Assembly: GCA_038240295.1 (NCBI GenBank) | Contig: JBBSDW010000001.1 | Span: 37,674 to 101,673 of the forward strand | Length of the DNA stretch: 64,000 nt | Source of the DNA: JABDDM01 sp038240295 | GTDB lineage: Bacteria; Bacteroidota; Ignavibacteria; Palsa-1295 | Direction of reading: 5' to 3' | Shown: in pieces, positions 45,501 to 53,842 of the stretch | Numbering within the stretch: the stretch's first letter is position 1 | Layout: the number at the start of each line of letters is the position of its first letter | Position numbers and translations under genes: made by a program | Notes under the pieces: generated by a model | The model's database searches: none | Told to the model about the DNA's origin: nothing | Seen by the model: only the letters and a program-made list of their open reading frames with translations

Positions 45501-47497
45501 TTTCCTCCGACGATCGTGAAGACGTCCCCAATCTTTAAATACGAAGCAAGATCGCGGGCATTGGCTCCGTGATTGGTCACCGTCGCAGTTAATTGCAGTG
45601 TCTTACCGATCGTGACATTTCCATACGCGATCAACGCTTGATTGAACGAAAAGTCGACGGATATGCCGCTGCCACTTAATCCTATGCGCTTGACGATCGT
45701 GCATCCATGATAATGGGAATAGACTTTCATTTCCCCGGCCACAGGACCCGGCGCAGTAGGTTTGAATCTTACGTAAACAGCCTGATACGCATTCTTGGGT
45801 GCAAGCTTGATCGGGAAGCGAAAGGACGGTCCAAAAAACTGCGGCTGACTGTAGGTGATCGAATCGATGTAGACCGTATCGACGGTGAGCCCGCGATATT
45901 GATAGAGTCTCACGCTCGAGATCTGCGTTGGACAAACAGCTTCGAAGGCCATCGTATCGACGATGCGCTTGCCATCAGTTGCGAGCAATGCGATCACCGC
46001 CTGCGACCTTCCGTAGATCGGGATCACCCCGCTGCCCGGGCACGCATCGTTACTCTTGATACGAAGTGTGTCATAGAGCGTCTTTGAAGAATCGAGCTGA
46101 TCAAAATGGACCATCATGATCCAGCACTGGCCTGGCTGAAGTGTCAGCGGCAACGCGCCAAATCCTCCAGCCGGATGCCACGTGAAATAATTCGAATCGA
46201 ACTGTGCACCGGAGATGGTGACAGGCGTGCCGGCGATGTTGCAAATCTTTACCGTGTCCTCATAGAACTTCGTTTCTTCGCATCCGACATAAAGCGTATC
46301 GAACTTCACCGAGCCTGTAGAGTAACTTAGCTGCGTTGTTCGGTTGATCGTGATCGGTACCGAGAGCGGTGTGCCGCACCTGTTCGCGCTTGTTATCACC
46401 AGATTCGCAGTGAGCGTCCCGATCTGGTTGGCGTGCAGATCCATCGTTACCTGCTGACCTACATTTTGCGACAGTACGAGTGACTTTGAAGAAAGCGTGA
46501 ACAACCCAGCTGAGGCACCGCTCACACTTAGATTGACCCGATCGCCGCAAAACGAAGTGTCGGTGATCGTAAAAACAAAGGTTGTATCGCTTGTGCACGC
46601 AAGCGATGTTGCGACGGATGCGGGAAGTACCGTATAGGTTAGCGGGACGACGCGAGTGCTTACATCACAGTGTGCACCGCTTCGCATCCTGCCGATCATG
46701 TGACCTGCTGCATCGCAAAGGAATTGGGTGCCTACAGGTTCGTTGCACCTGAAATACATGATGAGCCCAGGCTCATTTCCACTTAGTGAAAGAAGTCGCT
46801 GGCAGTCGACCTCATGCTGCGAAAGTGCGCGGCGCCACAATCGGACTTCGTCGAGTTGCCCAAGGAATGCACGGTAGCGCGACGAATCATCATAGAGCGC
46901 GTTGCAGCTTGCGAGCTGCATGCCGAGCGCCGAACTTTCGATCGGATGAAGATGCGTGATCGGATATTGCACGTTGCCGGTTCTCGCGACTTCCTGACCA
47001 TCGACGAGTAACCTTCCCTGCGTCGATTGTCCATCCCACACGGCTGCGATGTGCACCCAGCCTCGCGTATAGAGGTCGGGTATGAGCGCCTGCACAATCG
47101 TGTTATCGAGATCGCCTTTAAATGATCCATCGGGACTGAGCGCAAAGACAAGTTCGTTGTCCTCGATATAAACGACCCACTGATCGTTGTTGTCTTTGTT
47201 CGGTCCCCAGAGTCCAGCGACAAATTGCCGCTTGCCCGGTTGCGGCTTTGGTGCGATCCAGGCCTCGAACGTCATCGCAGTATCCATCGCGCGCATGACA
47301 TAAGACGTATCGATATCGACATACTGCGCGCCCTTGCCAGCCGTCACCCGAATCGTAAGCGCATTGCCAACGCATGATTTATCTCCATCGCATTTCGCTG
47401 GATACTGTGCACGTACGTCGCTGCTCAACAAAAGCGCGATCATCGCGACGCAACCCAGGAGCACTCGGATGGCCGAATGGTGACGATTGAAGTTCAT
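42557..47497 (-). CDS. Giant secreted protein with LamG domain and C-terminal sorting domain
   Basis: 1,646 residues. Signal peptide; residues about 45-240 are a concanavalin-like/LamG domain (MTFEAWIAPKPQPGKRQFVA, VHIAAVWDGQSTQGRLLVDG). The middle is a string of immunoglobulin-like, choice-of-anchor-D-type repeats (SFVFTITDTSFCGDRV and many V-x-F-x-P/T-S strands). A cohesin-like segment follows (LPIMLSRAIPQNIIDIIFRL). The last 90 residues, after PSPNPSNGRVKLDVEF, are a type IX secretion sorting domain (MKVYSATGAVV, GAYYIRFEAG). Surface adhesin or matrix protein is likely. Spacing of 30 bases behind the DUF1501 gene suggests one transcript. Confidence 0.9.
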   Translation of the reverse strand: MNFNRHHSAIRVLLGCVAMIALLLSSDVRAQYPAKCDGDKSCVGNALTIRVTAGKGAQYVDIDTSYVMRAMDTAMTFEAWIAPKPQPGKRQFVAGLWGPNKDNNDQWVVYIEDNELVFALSPDGSFKGDLDNTIVQALIPDLYTRGWVHIAAVWDGQSTQGRLLVDGQEVARTGNVQYPITHLHPIESSALGMQLASCNALYDDSSRYRAFLGQLDEVRLWRRALSQHEVDCQRLLSLSGNEPGLIMYFRCNEPVGTQFLCDAAGHMIGRMRSGAHCDVSTRVVPLTYTVLPASVATSLACTSDTTFVFTITDTSFCGDRVNLSVSGASAGLFTLSSKSLVLSQNVGQQVTMDLHANQIGTLTANLVITSANRCGTPLSVPITINRTTQLSYSTGSVKFDTLYVGCEETKFYEDTVKICNIAGTPVTISGAQFDSNYFTWHPAGGFGALPLTLQPGQCWIMMVHFDQLDSSKTLYDTLRIKSNDACPGSGVIPIYGRSQAVIALLATDGKRIVDTMAFEAVCPTQISSVRLYQYRGLTVDTVYIDSITYSQPQFFGPSFRFPIKLAPKNAYQAVYVRFKPTAPGPVAGEMKVYSHYHGCTIVKRIGLSGSGISVDFSFNQALIAYGNVTIGKTLQLTATVTNHGANARDLASYLKIGDVFTIVGGKSFTIQPGQTKTITVEFRPRELKNYVDTLAVFDEGCFSTIEIPITGTGVFQDLSFQPPYLPITDVIGCQCQTDTITATNITSSDLTVTNDQLIDPSGKMKLVSATHAGLFKAGTAIQYIVTYCPNDLVLDRADDGYIDINLSNGEKYELLIRATSLAPKLYVTPLTTFQTVEVGWQKTDSILLENNSSIPLHITAINVPPGYTVLSTNPPLPDLLQPRDSLWVYVQFKPTTQTSYDGPITVQTDQPCTISYGGVLTGNGQLVKLEVPLSFVNYSLIKPCDCLNRSIPLPNYSNLVPITIDSIWIDGAGVPNPNPTVYRWSSFIAGTTAPYRIPPGSGDTLTISFCPNIPAIQANVLLNATLHIAAHTPGWSQTYTTILSGRRELNFQPSKVLVNFPATRVDTSAQAIAVDIAVPDPFVNPSGDSVVIDWVSFQPDQKVFSVVASTGAPLPWVIHRGEKFSVKVNFFPRAPKTYIARMLLHTVFPCDGIDTSILVMGSGFAPAFGLQMAFDTAKVDRDTIVLNTCDTLTLPIMLSRAIPQNIIDIIFRLGYDTTALRIIGIQSQYTALATIKDSTDGAHANLKDARNVQAGVIAYVKFVVRGGATKFPISIDSIFFDSDSLVFFKIVAGIDKGYVEIAQPMIAISRGTRFDTVNARSCDDRFVTVRNPGLIPVRFDSLVGLPKWHSVVASNKPYPAILAPGDSIVLTVRFCPRAQATFDTSLFSVSNSPCPINDSGSLHSFGYAPPFPLNLVIGGTVSSIDSVAGVISDTVYVPIMIDRDFPLNPIDIKYSLVYDRRALQYVSATSSYATPVIKQIGAGLSISLPKAQNVKKGEIARIKFVVAVPDSIVTKMILAPALFTSDSDLWITPVPMGDTTSVRVDPRCNISYLEFKGGINSISIPSPNPSNGRVKLDVEFVEDAYASMKVYSATGAVVSRPLDGYTLMKGGKYSVDLDLTGCAPGAYYIRFEAGSYHDTRRMMIVR

Positions 47498-47527
47498 GCC
47501 CGGAAGCGAATTAAAGCTGTAGCAGTA

Positions 47528-49132
47528 TTAACGTACACATTCGATCATGTGCGTGATCCGCTCTGTGCCTGCACTTACCGTACAGATGTAGGTACCGCTC
47601 GCGAGCGGCCTTCCAGTGATCTGCATTGGATCGAACGGGATCTGATGCAGCCCGGCCGCAAGTCTCCGCTGAAGGATCGCGCCCAGATGCTGACCAGCGA
47701 TGTTCGAGATCTCGATCGAAACATCGCTCGCATTATCAAGCGAAAGCTGCAGCATCGTAGTCGTCGCAAAGGGATTCGGATAATTCGAAAGCACCATTGA
47801 GCTTGCCTGAGCGGGAGTGCTGTTGATCCCGCGCTGCGTCTTGATCACGCCGAGCGGCTCGACGGTGATATCATCCGAAGGCAATTGCAACACTGCTTTC
47901 GCATCTACTGCGGCAAGCCCAAACCACTTTGTCAGCACGTCCATATAGACGCGGCGATAGTCGATCTGCTTTGGGACATCCCCGTTCTCATCAAGATTGC
48001 CGAGGTCGGGTGTTTGACCGAAGACGCCGGAATTGACCTGCGTACCAAATACGAACTGCACTGACGCAGCGCCATGATCGGTACCAAACGAGCCATTCTC
48101 CGCTGGGCGGCGGCCGAATTCGCTGACGGTCAATCCGATGACGCGATCTGCTTCGCCGAGCGCTACCATATCGTGCATGAACTGTGCGACACCATCGCCC
48201 AAATGACTCATGAGATTCGGATGCTGACCGCTATTAGGATCGGTCTGCTGCGTTACATGGGTATCGAATCCACCCAGCGAAACGACATACACTTTTGTTT
48301 GCAGGCCACCTGCGATGAGCGCTGCAACGGAAGCCATTTGCTGCCCAAGACTGTCGCTGCCGTAGGTTGCCTTCAACTTGGATTTTCCCGCAGCGTAGGC
48401 ATTCCGGATATTCAGCGCATAAGTGTTCGAGCGGCTCGCGATGTCGGAGACGAAGGCGTATTCGTCCGCGTAATGCGTGCCGGTCGCATTTGCATCCTGC
48501 GCATCGAGATCGGAGCTTACCCCTAACTGCTTGCTGGGATCGGAGACTTCAACGCCCATTCGCCCCTTATCGCTAATGAGCGTCAGCGAGAATCCGCCGA
48601 GCTGAATCGCAAGCGGATCGGGCGGCAGCGTTTGTGGAAAGCTCGGATATTGCTTTTCAAGCATACGCCCGACCCATCCGGTCGAGAGCAGATGATTCGG
48701 ATCGGAATCGTTTATGCCGCTGAGCCAGATATCGGTCGAACGAAAATGCGAAAGATTAGGATTGTCATATCCAACGCCTTGAACCACGGCTGCATACCCA
48801 GTCTGTAGAAGCCTCACCATGCCACCCTGACTTCCAGCTGCGAGCTTCGGCGCAAAGTAAAGATTGCCGATGACGTTCGTTGCATCGGTCTTCAGAATAC
48901 CGATCGTCGGACGAAGATTATAGTAGTTGGCATCGTCGACTGGTATGACGGTATTGAGTCCGTCGTTGCCACCGAAAAGCTGGATCACGATCAGGATCTT
49001 ATCGGAGGCATCTTCCTCCATCTGCGCGAGCAACGGCATCGGTGAAGATGCTCGAACGGGAATGCCATTGAGCAGGATCGGCGCTGCTGCTGCCGTCGCG
49101 GCGAGCGACTGAAGAAATGTTCTACGCTTCAT
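47528..49132 (-). CDS. DUF1501 protein with type IX sorting domain
   Basis: 534 residues. TAT-like signal MKRRTFLQSLAATAAA. The DUF1501 sulfatase-like core includes LIVIQLFGGNDGLNTVIPVD, VVQGVGYDNPNLSHFRSTDI, VSLGGFDTHVTQQTD and VSEFGRRPAENGSFGTDHG, with metal-type His/Asp residues. C-terminus from LSNYPNPFATTTML to SGTYICTVSAG is a sorting domain of the type IX system. DUF1501 genes habitually pair with DUF1800 genes, as here (68 bases apart). The substrate is unknown. Confidence 0.92.
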   Translation of the reverse strand: MKRRTFLQSLAATAAAAPILLNGIPVRASSPMPLLAQMEEDASDKILIVIQLFGGNDGLNTVIPVDDANYYNLRPTIGILKTDATNVIGNLYFAPKLAAGSQGGMVRLLQTGYAAVVQGVGYDNPNLSHFRSTDIWLSGINDSDPNHLLSTGWVGRMLEKQYPSFPQTLPPDPLAIQLGGFSLTLISDKGRMGVEVSDPSKQLGVSSDLDAQDANATGTHYADEYAFVSDIASRSNTYALNIRNAYAAGKSKLKATYGSDSLGQQMASVAALIAGGLQTKVYVVSLGGFDTHVTQQTDPNSGQHPNLMSHLGDGVAQFMHDMVALGEADRVIGLTVSEFGRRPAENGSFGTDHGAASVQFVFGTQVNSGVFGQTPDLGNLDENGDVPKQIDYRRVYMDVLTKWFGLAAVDAKAVLQLPSDDITVEPLGVIKTQRGINSTPAQASSMVLSNYPNPFATTTMLQLSLDNASDVSIEISNIAGQHLGAILQRRLAAGLHQIPFDPMQITGRPLASGTYICTVSAGTERITHMIECVR

Positions 49133-49200
49133 AATGCTCCGTTGATTTATGCGTTAGAGCTGTACGTGAAAAATTGTTATGATTTGCAAGCGGTGCGTGC

Positions 49201-50775
49201 TCAGCAGAGTTGAAAGTCGGGCAGTTCGCTGATGGTTGTCAGCACCTGACGCATGTTGCTTGCCGCAGTCGATGGACTTTGCAGGATCGTTGGCCATTCA
49301 TACGACGGTGCGTTCCCGGTCAGCTTATTGAGCAGATCGGTCGATCGCTGCGCCGAAAGTGCTCTTGGCAAAAGCAATGCGGCGACGTTCGTGATCAGCT
49401 TTTGTGCCTCAGTATAATTCGGGAATTGCATGATGAACGCAGTAACGGTTGCGTCGTCGAGCGCCGCGATAGCAGCTGTCGCGACGTTCGCGCGAACCGG
49501 ATAGGTCGTCGTCGTGATCCAATCGTGCCAGCCCGGCCAGCCGCTCACATTCGGCGGATTGAAGAGCGTCTGACCGAGACTAACCATCGTGGTATCGATG
49601 TTGAGTTTTGGAGCGATCTGTCTGGCGAACCCAACCGAAAATTCGGCCGGTGTTTTGATCTGCGCACCGATGTTCGCATTATCGAAAAAGTGTGCACTCT
49701 TTAGCAGCGCACTCATCACCGGTTTGATCGAAAAATTATTTTGCACCAGCAGATCCGCCATCGCCTGAACGACAAGCATATCGGATGAGGAAGGATTGCT
49801 ATAGACAAAGAACTGATAGAGCTTCGTCGAAATAAAGAGCGCAGCCGCCGAAGCGCGAACGGAGAAAAGCGTATCGATCAATTTTTGAACTTCTTCCTGC
49901 CGCACGATATATTCGGTGTTCGTCGTCGCATCGCGCGCGGGGAAGCTCACGCCGAGCAATTCCTTTTGGCCGATGTCATGCTGATCGGGCAGAAAGTACG
50001 TATTGAAGATCTGGTTCGGTGCCGGCTCGTTGCTATACTGCGCGATGCGCCAGCCGGTAAGGATCCGGGCGGCGTTCTTCACGTCGCCTTCGGTGTATTG
50101 TCCGAGACCGATGGTAAAAAGCTCCATCAGCTCGCGCGCATAATTCTCGTTCGGAACGCCAACGGAGTTTTGATTACCTCCGAGATAATCGAGCATTCCA
50201 CCATCGAGCGTCATGCTCATTGCAAGATCGTTGAATTTTTCAAGACCATGCTGGCGAAAGTGATCGTTCTGCCGATAGAGTAACGGCGCCACGACATACG
50301 ATTGATCGGCAACGAACTGCGTCGTGAAATGTCCCGACCAGAACATCGTCATCTTCTCCGCGATCGTTGTACCTGCATCGCGCATGACGCCGGCAAACCA
50401 TGTACGAAGCGTTGCGGCATCCGCCGCCCATTTGGCCTCGAGTTGGCCGATGAGGACAGTATCGAGACCGTTCGTATTTGTCGTAAGCGAATCGGCAACC
50501 GCTGGCCTTGCAGGAGTGCTGGGTGTATTGAGTAGTAGATCTACAGCGTCCGATGGAGTGAGCGCACTGAGCGCCGCCATGTTTGCCCAGGTCGGCAGCA
50601 TCGTGGTTCTGCGTAGCAGGTGACCAATGCGTATCAGATCGCTATTCCACGGTTCGGATCCCGATGGCACATAGGGATCGAGTCCGGTACTTAGCGGACG
50701 ATTGATCGAACTGGTAGGTACGAAGTTCGCACCGGTTGCACCGGCTACACGTGTCAGAAAGGATCTGCGGTCCAT
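49201..50775 (-). CDS. DUF1800 family exported protein
   Basis: 524 residues from the ATG at 50775 (MDRRSFLTRVAGATGANF, TAT-type signal); the frame is open to 50874, but that extension is a hydrophobic false start. DUF1800 features: HLLRRTTMLP near the start, EKMTMFWSGHFTTQFVADQ, and NVSGWPGWHDW near the end. It is helical and secreted, role unknown, and typically partners DUF1501. No sorting domain at the end: it stops at ELPDFQLC. Confidence 0.92.
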   Translation of the reverse strand: MDRRSFLTRVAGATGANFVPTSSINRPLSTGLDPYVPSGSEPWNSDLIRIGHLLRRTTMLPTWANMAALSALTPSDAVDLLLNTPSTPARPAVADSLTTNTNGLDTVLIGQLEAKWAADAATLRTWFAGVMRDAGTTIAEKMTMFWSGHFTTQFVADQSYVVAPLLYRQNDHFRQHGLEKFNDLAMSMTLDGGMLDYLGGNQNSVGVPNENYARELMELFTIGLGQYTEGDVKNAARILTGWRIAQYSNEPAPNQIFNTYFLPDQHDIGQKELLGVSFPARDATTNTEYIVRQEEVQKLIDTLFSVRASAAALFISTKLYQFFVYSNPSSSDMLVVQAMADLLVQNNFSIKPVMSALLKSAHFFDNANIGAQIKTPAEFSVGFARQIAPKLNIDTTMVSLGQTLFNPPNVSGWPGWHDWITTTTYPVRANVATAAIAALDDATVTAFIMQFPNYTEAQKLITNVAALLLPRALSAQRSTDLLNKLTGNAPSYEWPTILQSPSTAASNMRQVLTTISELPDFQLC

Positions 50776-51139
50776 AAAAGCCTGATAGACATCGCCAGCT
50801 GCCAAGGCAATCGGCAGCATAGCGAAAATGAAAATTAAATTTCCTGCAAACAGGAGCAGGAAGCGACAACACAATAAAAACCGAGCGTTTTCCTGTAGAG
50901 CGATAGATGCCGCTCCTATGAATAACCCGTGAAAAGCGCAGAAGTTACTTACGGGCGGTTCGGAAGCTCATCGCAAGCAAAGCAAAACAAGAAACGCTAG
51001 AGCAAGAAACTCCGAGCAAGAAGGAATCGAGTGTTACGGCAAACTTCGATCAACAGCAACCGCCCTCCGAGCATCCTAACTCCGGTGCAACGCCTCAAAT
51101 TCTCGCAATGATTCCACAGTGTCCCGCCGCATTTGCGCA
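50776..51139. other. Non-coding gap
   Basis: About 365 bases, with the DUF1800 promoter expected near 50780-50900. The plus strand is purine-rich (agcaaagcaaaacaagaaac) around 50990. No further gene or RNA is convincing. Confidence 0.5.
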
Positions 51140-51298
51140 ATGCAGAACGATCCCAAACAGCATCAGACGTTCACGTTTGAATGCATTTTTTGCCAGAGCT
51201 TAGTTTTACCGGAGGACAACGTAAAAGGATTCACGGACCCAGTCCGGAATTCCGTGCTACGTGTTATGACCTCGATCCTACGAGATCTTGAACATTAA
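51140..51298 (+). CDS. Possible small CxxC protein
   Basis: 52 codons, MQNDPKQHQTFTFECIFCQS then LVLPEDNVKGF and a helix-like SVLRVMTSILRDLEH. The FECIFC pair suggests a metal-binding knuckle. It is tail-to-tail with the next small gene, overlapping 4 bases. I recognise no family; coding status is judged only from composition and clean ends. Confidence 0.4.
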   Translation: MQNDPKQHQTFTFECIFCQSLVLPEDNVKGFTDPVRNSVLRVMTSILRDLEH

Positions 51299-51495
51299 TC
51301 GTAGGACTGCGAGCGGGGAGCAGCGTTGCCCGGCGTGAAGACATCGACATCCCCGAGATAATCTTCAACGAGACGGGTCATGACATGTAGTTCGTTGAGT
51401 TCCAGAGCGACGTAGATCGGGTCCCGTTCGCTGTGCTTTTCGGCATCGCGCAATTTCTGTGCGAGAGCCATGAGTCTATCAAGCGTTGCGATCAT
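51295..51495 (-). CDS. Small hypothetical protein
   Basis: 66 residues. MIATLDRLMALAQKLRDAEK and YVALELNELHVMTRLVEDYL are amphipathic helices, ending in a Pro/Ser tail. Possible regulator or adaptor, but no family is recognised. Lies alone between the DUF1800 and Rsm22 genes. Confidence 0.45.
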   Translation of the reverse strand: MIATLDRLMALAQKLRDAEKHSERDPIYVALELNELHVMTRLVEDYLGDVDVFTPGNAAPRSQSYD

Positions 51496-51546
51496 TCAGA
51501 TTGCGAGTTAGGCGTGCGTTTCCACTTATTCCGTGACAACCCTTTG

Positions 51547-51705
51547 TCATCCACATCCTCCCACAAGATATCCACAGGGCTTGCGGGAATAAGAGTGAAC
51601 AAATATGCATCAAAAAAAACCCGAAATCAAGTGCTAAACCAATTTATTTTGCGTTTTTCGCATTTATTTTTCCATAATCGTACACCGGGACACTACTTAT
51701 CAACA
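51547..51705. promoter_or_regulatory. Cluster of DnaA-box-like nonamers
   Basis: tcatccaca (51547), atatccaca (51568) and ttatcaaca (51697) each differ from ttatccaca at one base or so. Between them is an AT-rich tract (tttattttgcgtttttcgcatttatttttcc region). The last lies inside the Rsm22 end. Chance is quite possible. Confidence 0.2.
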
Positions 51706-52910
51706 TTTCGTGCTCCCGAAGAGTCAAAGTCAACCACATACGTTGACTGCTGAGTTAATTTCACATCGTGCCCTCGGGATTCAACCTGATCGATCTGAAC
51801 CAGGTCATAACGATTCGTTGATGCAAACGCACGGTTGCCCAAAACTTTATCGCGCTTGTTCATCACGAATTCTTCACGTCCGCGTTCGCTGCATAAGAAT
51901 GCGCGGTGCCTCCCTTTTTCGTCAAAACGCTCACTCACGACTCTCGCCTCGGCACGGCCCGGCTGCACAAACACATCCCGAATGTTGCCCGCAGATTTTC
52001 TTATCGTGAAATAGGTCGCTTTGAGCGAAAGCCGTAGCGTCCCGACCTCGTCATCGATCGTCTTGATGAACTCGGGCCGCTGCCACTCGATTTCGGTATG
52101 GCACCAATCCGTTTCGCTTTTGAGTGCCGGACAATTCATCGAATGCGTACACGGTGAAAAGATCGTAGCCCCGAGCGTGAGCGCCGTATCGTGAAAGCGG
52201 AGCGCACGGCGAGAGATCGCGCGCGAACTCGGCTCAACAATGATAAGTGCGCCATCCGATTCAAGCAGATCGAGCAGCGTCGTCAGAAGTTCGGCATCCT
52301 TCGATTCTTCAATCTCGTTGAGCGCATTCATCATCGTGATGAGTTTGAACTTCCCGCTTCGCTTCGCGAATGCGTTTAGTGCTGCGATGTCGGAAATATC
52401 CAGCGGCTCGTACTGTCCGTGACGAAGGTGCGCAAGACCTTTGGAAAGTTGCTCGCCGAATTTCCTGGCATCAGCCAGATTTGTACGTAGCAGATCGGTC
52501 GCAGTGAATTCATACGCTTGCGTAGGGCATTCTATCTGTATCCAGTTAGCAACACTCCAAACTCCCGTGCCGGGACCAGAACCGAGATCGAGATGTCTGA
52601 GCGGCACAGTGCTGCGAAAAAAATCTGCATGCGACAACTCCCTCAATGCCGGCCAGAGCTTGAAGAAATTTGTCGTCATGTAATAGAGTTGATACGCTCT
52701 TCTTGCGTGAGCGTTCGAGAGATACGCGCCCCTCGACGCCTTCGATCGATCGAGCGTTAAGCCATGACTCAGTTCGGCAACGGCCGCCAGAAGTTCTTTC
52801 CATTTCGGATCCTTCGTGGGATTTCGTGGCGGCGGATCGAGCTGGATGCCGAGAACTGCTTCCAGTGCTGAGGTGTAGAGTTCGGATAAAACGAATGGAG
52901 ACCTGTTCAA
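51693..52910 (-). CDS. Rsm22-like methyltransferase/ribosome-assembly protein
   Basis: 405 residues. A SAM-binding Rossmann part (LRHLDLGSGPGTGVWSVANW, ATDLLRTNLADARKFG, MMNALNEI) and a Cys-rich segment (FSPCTHSMNCPALKSETDWC) that can bind an Fe-S cluster or zinc, both features of the Rsm22 family, which assists small-subunit ribosome assembly. The C-terminal 80 residues are beta-rich. It is divergent from mtgA with 22 bases between the ATGs. Confidence 0.85.
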   Translation of the reverse strand: MNRSPFVLSELYTSALEAVLGIQLDPPPRNPTKDPKWKELLAAVAELSHGLTLDRSKASRGAYLSNAHARRAYQLYYMTTNFFKLWPALRELSHADFFRSTVPLRHLDLGSGPGTGVWSVANWIQIECPTQAYEFTATDLLRTNLADARKFGEQLSKGLAHLRHGQYEPLDISDIAALNAFAKRSGKFKLITMMNALNEIEESKDAELLTTLLDLLESDGALIIVEPSSRAISRRALRFHDTALTLGATIFSPCTHSMNCPALKSETDWCHTEIEWQRPEFIKTIDDEVGTLRLSLKATYFTIRKSAGNIRDVFVQPGRAEARVVSERFDEKGRHRAFLCSERGREEFVMNKRDKVLGNRAFASTNRYDLVQIDQVESRGHDVKLTQQSTYVVDFDSSGARNVDK

Positions 52911-52932
52911 CCGCTGCTAACGATGTTGGCTA

Positions 52933-53778
52933 ATGCACGATGAATCGCCGAATGATTTGATCCCGGAAACAACTGATCCGGCATCTCCGATCGCCGAGAA
53001 TACAGAAACGACTCTGCTGAAGAATACGAAATCGGCTCCGGTCTCGATCAAACCTGAGACGTGTAACACTTCCCGCCGCAAACTCTCCGTTCGCTGGATA
53101 CTCAGACTTGCGACCTTTGCGATCCTCTTTCCCATCGTCCAGGTTGCGCTCCTTCGCTTTATCGATCCGCCAATAACAACGATGATGATTTTTCGTGCTT
53201 TCGATCACCTCTTCGCCGGCGAGTCCATTCTCTGGCACCACACAAGTGAATCGCGGAGCGATGTAGCGCCTTCGCTTTACAAGGCGGTCATCGCAGCCGA
53301 AGACCAGCGCTTCTTCCAACACCATGGCTTCGACATGGCGGAGATCGAGAATGCCGAGCGCACACATGCGAGGCATCCGAACCGGCCGATGCGCGGCGCG
53401 AGCACGATCTCTCAACAAACAGCCAAGAATCTTTTTTTACCGCCCTGGCACAGCTTCATTCGTAAAGGTATCGAGGCCTATTATACGGTACTGATCGAAT
53501 TCATCTGGCCGAAGATGCGAATCCTCGAAGTCTATGGAAATATTGCGGAATTCGCACCGAATGTTTATGGTGCAGAAGCCGGCGCTCAGTTCCATTTTAA
53601 GCGCCATGCGAAGGATCTGACTCCGATGCAATGCGCCCTCATGGCTGCGGTCCTTCCCAATCCGACTCGCTGGAGCGCGTCGCATCCATCGGCGTACATC
53701 CAGCGCCGCGCCGCGCGGATCCTGCGTCAGATGCAAGGCTTCCCCACCGACGAAGAAGACGACGGTTCGCCCGATTAA
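52933..53778 (+). CDS. mtgA: Monofunctional peptidoglycan glycosyltransferase
   Basis: 281 residues. A disordered N-terminus of about 50 residues, one membrane anchor (about residues 52-75), then the GT51 domain with VIAAEDQRFFQHHGFD (catalytic Glu123) and GASTISQQTAKNLFL. It polymerises lipid II into glycan strands; there is no transpeptidase domain. The N-terminal tail is longer than in E. coli MtgA. A bidirectional terminator follows. Confidence 0.94.
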   Translation: MHDESPNDLIPETTDPASPIAENTETTLLKNTKSAPVSIKPETCNTSRRKLSVRWILRLATFAILFPIVQVALLRFIDPPITTMMIFRAFDHLFAGESILWHHTSESRSDVAPSLYKAVIAAEDQRFFQHHGFDMAEIENAERTHARHPNRPMRGASTISQQTAKNLFLPPWHSFIRKGIEAYYTVLIEFIWPKMRILEVYGNIAEFAPNVYGAEAGAQFHFKRHAKDLTPMQCALMAAVLPNPTRWSASHPSAYIQRRAARILRQMQGFPTDEEDDGSPD

Positions 53779-53797
53779 GAATTGAGACATGAAAAAA

Positions 53798-53826
53798 GGG
53801 ACCAGTATGTGGTCCCTTCTTTCTTT
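53798..53826. terminator. Bidirectional intrinsic terminator
   Basis: gggacca / tggtccc stem with loop gtatg, preceded by six A and followed by ttctttcttt. It serves mtgA on the plus strand and the giant protein gene on the minus strand. Confidence 0.85.
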
Positions 53827-53842
53827 CAAGCAAACGTGCTCG

